A stretch of DNA of 64,000 nt. It comes from Ceratotherium simum simum (lineage: Eukaryota; Chordata; Mammalia; Perissodactyla; Rhinocerotidae). The notes beneath the pieces were generated by a model. It saw only the letters and a program-made list of their open reading frames with translations, was not told the origin of the DNA and did no database searches. The stretch covers positions 5,294,782 to 5,358,781 of the forward strand of contig NW_004454195.1 of NCBI RefSeq assembly GCF_000283155.1. Reading direction: 5' to 3'. The position numbers and the translations under genes are program-made. This document shows positions 58,368 to 64,000 of this stretch, in pieces (the stretch's first letter is position 1; every line of letters starts with the position of its first letter).

Positions 58368-61300
58368 ACAAAACAACTTGTGTTATCTAACCTGTTTCTT
58401 GCAAAAGGCCAAACTAAAACCCACTGTTATTTTTATCTTCCAATGCCAATTTTTTTAATTAAAAAAAGAAAAAGATAACTTGATTACTAGCAAATCTAGT
58501 TAAAAATAGAACCTGTCGAGGTTTTTTTTTCTTTTAAACTGGATAATAACTAACTGAAAAAGAAAGCACTTCTCTGTTCTTAATAAGTCAGCTTTTTTTA
58601 AGGCAAATTTATTTTACAAATTTAATCGAAATAATATTCTGGCACCTCCCTCAATTTCAATTTACGATGAAGAACTCAAAGTTAAATCTACATAAAACAA
58701 AAAATATTTTCATAATAAGAATGACCATCCAGTAATTTATGTTTGATCAACAGAATGCTATATAAGGCGTTTTCCTATAGACAGAAGATATTATACAAAG
58801 CAGGTATCCCCTGTCTCAACACACACTTTTTTTCTTTGGCCAAGTCTCCTTATATTTCCAATTGTTCTTTCAAGTAATTTCACTCAGATATCTAAACCAT
58901 CCCTTCAACATTACCACTTATTTCTACAGGCAAAGGTGGTTCAAAGAACTAGTGACTCTTGTCTGTCTACTATCAGTATGGCTAAACCGCAGTGCCCATT
59001 TGGGTTAATAATGCACAAGGTCAAATAGAGGTTGACAGTCCATGATCAAAGCAAGCTGGCTATTATTTCTGTCATTTATACAGAACACACAAGATGTGTT
59101 TATTTTCACCAGCCTCTGAATGACCTCCTTTAGGTGGCATGGAAAAGATCCCACATTTCTATAAAGCATTAACCAAGGAGTTTTCTTATTTGATACTCTC
59201 TTAAGAGCAAATTTTATTTTTTTGAAACTTTTGATCTTTTTTGTTTACTCAAGAACCCCTCAAGTTAAAGGCCATATCATCTAAATCAAATTGGTATAAT
59301 GGATAAAACAGACAGGGCAACTGCCAAATAAATGCTCGAGAGGAAAGAGTATGCACCCAATAGGCTGCCATCACAAAATGTGGGGCTCATTAGCGATTTT
59401 TTCAAAATTAGTAAAGGCAATAGCATTTAAGATTTCAAAGTTCAAAAGGCAGCCAAAAAAAACCTCATTCTTAACTCTATTTTTGCTACCTAAAACACCT
59501 ACTCTTTTATCAATCTGAACAGCAATAAAACAAACACTGTAAAACCTTAGTAAATAGATCAACTAGCAGAAAGCCAGTATAAAGTACTGAGCAGTACAGC
59601 CTACAGGTTAATATACATATGCATTTTCATAGTGGGTGTATTACTTTGACTAGATTAAAGAACTACTTAAAGATAGAATGATTTATTATCAGCACTAGTT
59701 TATAAAATGAAGATTTCCAAATAATTTTAAGCCAATATTCTCTCTGGCGAAGGTTAAATAATACTTCTCCCAACATTGTTCACACTATGAAGTTGCAAAA
59801 CTCATACTTTTGACCACCACCACCACCACCATCAAGACAAATACCAAAAAGAAAAAAAAAAAATCAGTCCATGGCTGTCTTGTCACGAATTCACAATTTA
59901 TGGATCTTAACCAATGAGATTGTATTAATCACATGGAAGACAGTAAATTGCTCGGAGTAAACTTTCTTTAGTATTAAAACAAGATGGTCTACTGCCTGGT
60001 GGCTGAAGAGAGAGAAAATGAGGTGATAAGCAATTAAAGACAAACAACTATTAAGTACCCAGAATACACTAAAAGAGAAACAAAAGCAGAGGATCAAAAA
60101 TGATGACCAACACACAGGAATGAGTGGCAAAGCGAAGCAATCATTATTTGTAGGGGGTCCAGGTGAGAAAAAAATAGGTCCTTATAAATCTCTGAATGTG
60201 AGCATAAGGGACTGGGTGCAACAGAATAAGGAGAAAGGAACACCCTATCAGACTCTCCTTGAATTTAAATGTTGCCTCACTATCATGAAAAAGAAAAATA
60301 CACGCGAGAGAGGAGGCTGAAAGGAAAGGCTGCAGCACGAGGAAGAGAGAAGACAAATGTCTAAGTATAATAAAGTTTATGAACTGTCTATCTTTGTTTT
60401 TCTTTTAGGATTTGGTGATGACAAGGGGGAAAGCATCTACATAAAGTAAAATGCTTGACAAGAGTAGGTAATCTATCCCTGAAAAACTTTACATGTATTA
60501 TATCACTTGAATTTGACCTTTTCTCAGTGTTCATTGTTACTGTGCCTTTTACAGGATTATATTTTTTCTGGAAATAAAACAAATGTTAGCTTAGGTGTTA
60601 TGTTAACAAGAACTAGTTACGATTATCAAAAGCCTTCAAGGCCGTTAAAAAAAATAATCACCTACAATATTGTTTTTAAATTTTCTTTCAATCAAGCAGA
60701 ATAGTGCCTGTTCTTGCTACCACTAGCTTTGTAGTGTTAACATGACAAACTTTCCTTATGTGATTACCTCACTTAATCAATCAAACACCATATCATCACT
60801 CTGAACCACATTCACAACACAGTTTATATTTATAACAAAACCCACTACACAAGTTATATTTGAATTTTTAAATAAACTTTTATAAACAGTCTAGAAGCAT
60901 ATCCATTAATTATACTATAAAATTGCTAATTACAGGAACTAAGTTCTCTGGGCTCTCTACTTAGGGAGTATCAGTAGCACTAAAATATCTTTATATCTTA
61001 CTTACCTTTCCTATAGGGGAAAAAAAGATAACCTGGGAACATGACAGACTTCTCATAAAATAAAAAGCATTCTTTGAAAATGAGCAGCATCTGGTAAATA
61101 TCATTCTCTGCTCTTGGTTTAATTCTTCCTTCTGCTCCTAAACATGACTCTAACTCCCCTGTTCCATCCCATATCACTACCACCCTCCTCTGCCTCCCAT
61201 CACAGTTCAGGTAAGAACTCTTCTCTGTTCCTTCTATAATTTCTGAGTTGAGGATGCCATCACATTTAACTATCACTTCTACGCAAACAATATAAAATCT

Positions 61301-61370
61301 TTATCTCTAGTGTTGGTCTCTTTGATATCTGCCTCAATTCTACATCTGCTCACCTGACATCTTTATCTGG
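58368..61370. other. Largest repeat-poor block (3 kb)
   Basis: No transposon recognised apart from a short cca repeat. Several poly-T and poly-A runs. Bases 61090-61260 are pyrimidine-rich with L2-like texture but no firm match. Open frames of 60-92 codons occur on both strands without known domains. I defend no exon. Confidence 0.4.
59812..59833. repeat. (CCA)n simple repeat
   Basis: About six to seven cca units. Confidence 0.85.
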
Positions 61371-61374
61371 GAAG

Positions 61375-61635
61375 CATAGTAATAAAATGGTTAACATACA
61401 GATTCTAGTCAGACTGCCTAGGTTAAAATCCTACCTCCACCATTTATGAACTGAGCCTTAGACAACTTCACCTGTAAAACAGATATTGCTTCATCTGTAA
61501 AACAGGAATAAACCTGGAGTCTACAACTCACTGACAGACTGCAAGAATTAAGCTAGATAATATCAACTGATGTAAAGCACTTCGAACAGTGTCTGCCACA
61601 CAGAAAATGATCGATAAAGATCAAATATTATCCAT
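61375..61635 (+). mobile_element. MIR SINE
   Basis: 'cagattctagtcagactgcc', 'taggttaaaatcctacctcc', 'atttatgaactgagccttag', 'gcttcatctgtaaaacagga', 'gtaaagcacttcgaacagtg' and 'tctgccacacagaaaatgat' follow MIR to its end. A short duplicated 'ctgtaaaacagatattgctt' segment lies inside. Confidence 0.85.
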
Positions 61636-61689
61636 TACTTTATTACAATACTTAGCTGTGAATTCAAACATAGCATGTTCAAAACCAAA

Positions 61690-61960
61690 ATATGTCGTCC
61701 TTCTAACTGAACTCCCTTTCTGGAATTCTCTATCTCATTCTAGTCAGAGGGAGTCATATTCAATAATGTTGAAAGTGTAAAGAATTCTTCCTTCTCAAGC
61801 CAACTCCTTCCTTCCAATTCTGAACGCCTCCACTTAAGATGAGGCCATCAGTACCTGGACTACTGCAATTCTGTCCTAAATGGACTCCTGATCTATGCTC
61901 TTCCTTACACCTAACCATCCTTCACACTGCTGCAAGAATTAATTCTCTGAAACCAAGAGA
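61690..61960 (+). mobile_element. L2 LINE relic
   Basis: 'ctccctttctggaattctct', 'tggactactgcaattctgtc', 'ctaaatggactcctgatcta' and 'cttcacactgctgcaagaat' match L2 blocks. Confidence 0.65.
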
Positions 61961-62050
61961 GTAAACATAGAAAATCAATTTTTTAAAAATTTACAATTTA
62001 CAATAGTACAAAGGTAAAAAATAATGCACAGGTAAAACGAGAAAGGACAG

Positions 62051-62076
62051 GTTTTTGTTGTTGTTGTTGTTGTTTT
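62051..62076. repeat. (GTT)n simple repeat
   Basis: Six gtt units between T runs. Confidence 0.85.
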
Positions 62077-62099
62077 TTTAAATAAACGATGTTGGAACA

Positions 62100-64000
62100 A
62101 TTTAGTACCAACATTGCTAGGAAGAAAATCTAAAAGATGCACAGGAGCTATATGAAGAAATTATAAATCCTTAGAAGGTCAAAGAAGACCTAAATACCTT
62201 CTTCATGAAATGGAAAACTCAAAATTTAAAGATATCAATTCTCCCCTCAAAGTCATCAAGAGATTCAATGTAACAACAATCAAAATCACAACAGTATTCC
62301 TTGTTGAACTTAAAACCTGATATTCAATTTATACGGAAGGGCAAAGGGCAAAGAAAAGCCAAGACACTCTTAAAGAAGAACAAAAAGGCATTAGCACTTT
62401 CAAATATCTAGACAATATAAATCTATACTAATTATGACTGTGTAGACTAAGCAGCAGAATAAAGAAATAGATCAATGGAACCAAGCAGAGAGCCCAGGGA
62501 CAGAGCCAAACATCTACGGACACTGAACATATGACAGAGCAGGTAATACACAGATAAAAGGAGAAAGGATAGATTTTTTCAAAAACAAAAACAAAACAAT
62601 AAATAGTGGAAAAATTCAGTGTCTACGTGGAAAAAAAATAAATTTTTTTTTAATTTAAAATAAATTGGGACCTCCTTTCCTAATACCTTACAAAAGAAAT
62701 CAACTCAAATGCAAACAGATTATAAATCTAAATGTAAAAAGTAAAAACCATGAAACTTTCAGAAGAAAATATTGGAGAATATCTTAACTTGAAGGTAAGG
62801 AAAGGTTTCTTAAACAATAAGAGGACAGACCCAAAAGAAAAGAGTGATAAATTTTAAACCAGAATTTCTCTGCATCATAAGATACCATTAAAGAAAGTGA
62901 AGAGATAAGCCAAAATTGGTATTCACAACATATGTAACATGTAAGGATTAGTATATAGAATACATATAATGTGTTCCCACAAATAAATAATAAAAAGAAA
63001 AACAACTCGGGGGCTGGCCTGGTGCCACAGTGGTTAAGTTCGCGCACTCCGCTTTGGCGGCCCGGAGTTTGCGGGTTCAGATCCTGGGCACGGACCTACC
63101 AACTACTCATCAAGGCATGCTGTGGCGACATCCCACATACAAAACAGAGGAAGACTGGCATGGGTGTTAGCTCAGGGACAATCTTCCTCAAGCAAAAAGA
63201 GTAAGATTGGCAACAGATGTTAGCTCAGGGCCAACCTCCCTCACCAAAAAAAAAAAAAGTCAACTCAACAGGAAAAAATAAAGGATCATTTCACAAAAAA
63301 GCAAAATCCAAAGGGCCAATAAACATATAAAAAGATGCTCAACATCATTAGTAATCATGGAAATGCAAATTAAAACCACAGTGAGATACTATCTCCACCA
63401 CCAGATTGGCAAAAATTTAGAAGTCTGACCATATCAAGTATTGGCAAAAATGGAGAACAACTACTACACACATCCATTACTGGTGGGAGTGAACACTGAC
63501 TGGTATACCCATTTGGTAAAAGAGTTTGGTATTACCTACTAAAGTTTGAATATGCACACACCTGTGACTCAATAATTCAACTCCTAGGTACACATCCTAA
63601 AATAACTCTTGTACATGTGCACCAGAAAACATGTTCAAAATTTCCATAGCAGCAGTATTCATGAAAGCAAAACACCGGGAAAACTCAGAACTCCATCAAT
63701 AACAAAAATGGATAAATTGACAAATTTATTCAATGAAATACTACGATTGGCCAGAGTCATTTTACATCCATCAACATGGATAAATCTAAAAGCATAATGC
63801 TGAGGAAAAGAAGCAAATCTCAGAATACAAACAGTATAAGTCCAACAAATAAAATTTAAAACAGGACAAAACTAATGAGAATGACTCACACAAGTCAGGG
63901 TAAAGATTACCTCTTGGAGGTCTGACTAAAAGTGGGACACATGGGGGTTTCTAAGGTCTTGACAATGCCATATTTCTTATGCTGGGTGGTGGATATACAG
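62100..64000 (+). mobile_element. L1M 3' half, running off the window
   Basis: ORF2 region: 'atatgaagaaattataaatc', 'gatatcaattctcccctcaa', 'gaaatagatcaatggaacca', 'catgaaactttcagaagaaa', 'tctctgcatcataagatacc'. C-terminal region: 'aagatgctcaacatcattag', 'attactggtgggagtgaaca'. Then 3'-UTR text: 'ttaagtccaacaaataaaat'-like, 'tgctgggtggtggatatac'. Same orientation as the L1 at 44.7 kb. Frames are broken. The 3' end lies beyond 64000. Confidence 0.85.
63009..63258 (+). mobile_element. ERE2-type SINE in the L1
   Basis: Head gggggctggcctggtgccac, 'gttaagttcgcgcactccgc', 'catgctgtggcgacatccca', 'gttagctcagggacaatctt', 'gttagctcagggccaacctc' and poly(A). TSD caactc at 63003-63008 and 63261-63266. 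L1 text resumes after it. Confidence 0.94.

Noticed and set aside
1..64000. CRISPR array, operon, prokaryotic or plasmid features
   Set aside because: No regularly spaced direct repeats and no bacterial gene organisation. SINE, LINE and LTR content shows mammalian nuclear DNA.
1..64000. CpG island or promoter of a housekeeping gene
   Set aside because: CG-rich patches coincide only with ERE heads.
1..64000. Nuclear mitochondrial insertion
   Set aside because: I saw no run resembling mitochondrial rRNA, tRNA or protein genes, though a short diverged one could be missed.

Overview
This window is mammalian nuclear DNA. It is AT-rich, poor in CpG outside transposons, and full of interspersed repeats. 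I found no intact protein-coding gene and no exon I can defend. The best taxonomic clue is a set of 20 copies of a tRNA-derived SINE. Its head is ggccggccccgtggcttagc, it has a B-box-like ggttcggatcc, and its body ends either in ctactggggctttggggg or in gttagctcagggctgatctt. These are the equine repetitive elements (ERE1/ERE2-type), known from perissodactyls (horses, rhinos, tapirs). Which genus is not decidable by eye.

Layout. 1-6.9 kb: mostly unassigned sequence with MIR and L2 relics and two EREs. 6.96-7.70 kb: a solo LTR-like element split by a young ERE1. 11.8-14.9 kb: an L1 ORF2 relic split by an ERE, then a HAL1 (half-L1) with a recognisable ORF1 stub, closed by another ERE1. 17.0-18.4 kb: a long L2. 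20.4-22.8 kb: two relics of one ancient LTR-like family, with a third copy at 53 kb. 22.8-34 kb: repeat-sparse, with L2, a hAT-type element and an L1 3' end. 34-38.7 kb: five EREs, an L1 3' end and an unidentified retrocopy-like stretch. 40.8-41.6 kb: an L1 3' end. 44.7-49.7 kb: a very old, almost full-length L1 carrying three later insertions (a solo LTR and two EREs). 50-54 kb: a MER20-like hAT element, an RTE-like element and more EREs. 56.3-57.6 kb: a minus-strand L2 containing a 78 bp perfectly alternating purine/pyrimidine tract. 57.8-58.4 kb: two EREs back to back. 62.1-64.0 kb: another L1 3' half, running off the window and split by an ERE.

No genes work together here. What the sequence records is layering: MIR, L2 and HAL1/L1M are oldest, LTR-like and hAT elements are intermediate, and EREs are youngest, repeatedly inserted into the older layers with visible target-site duplications (TSDs). 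Short open reading frames on either strand are chance frames or frames through SINE, L1 and L2 sequence. The window is most simply an intergenic or deep intronic segment. Family names come from remembered consensus sequences, so subfamily names should be treated as provisional.
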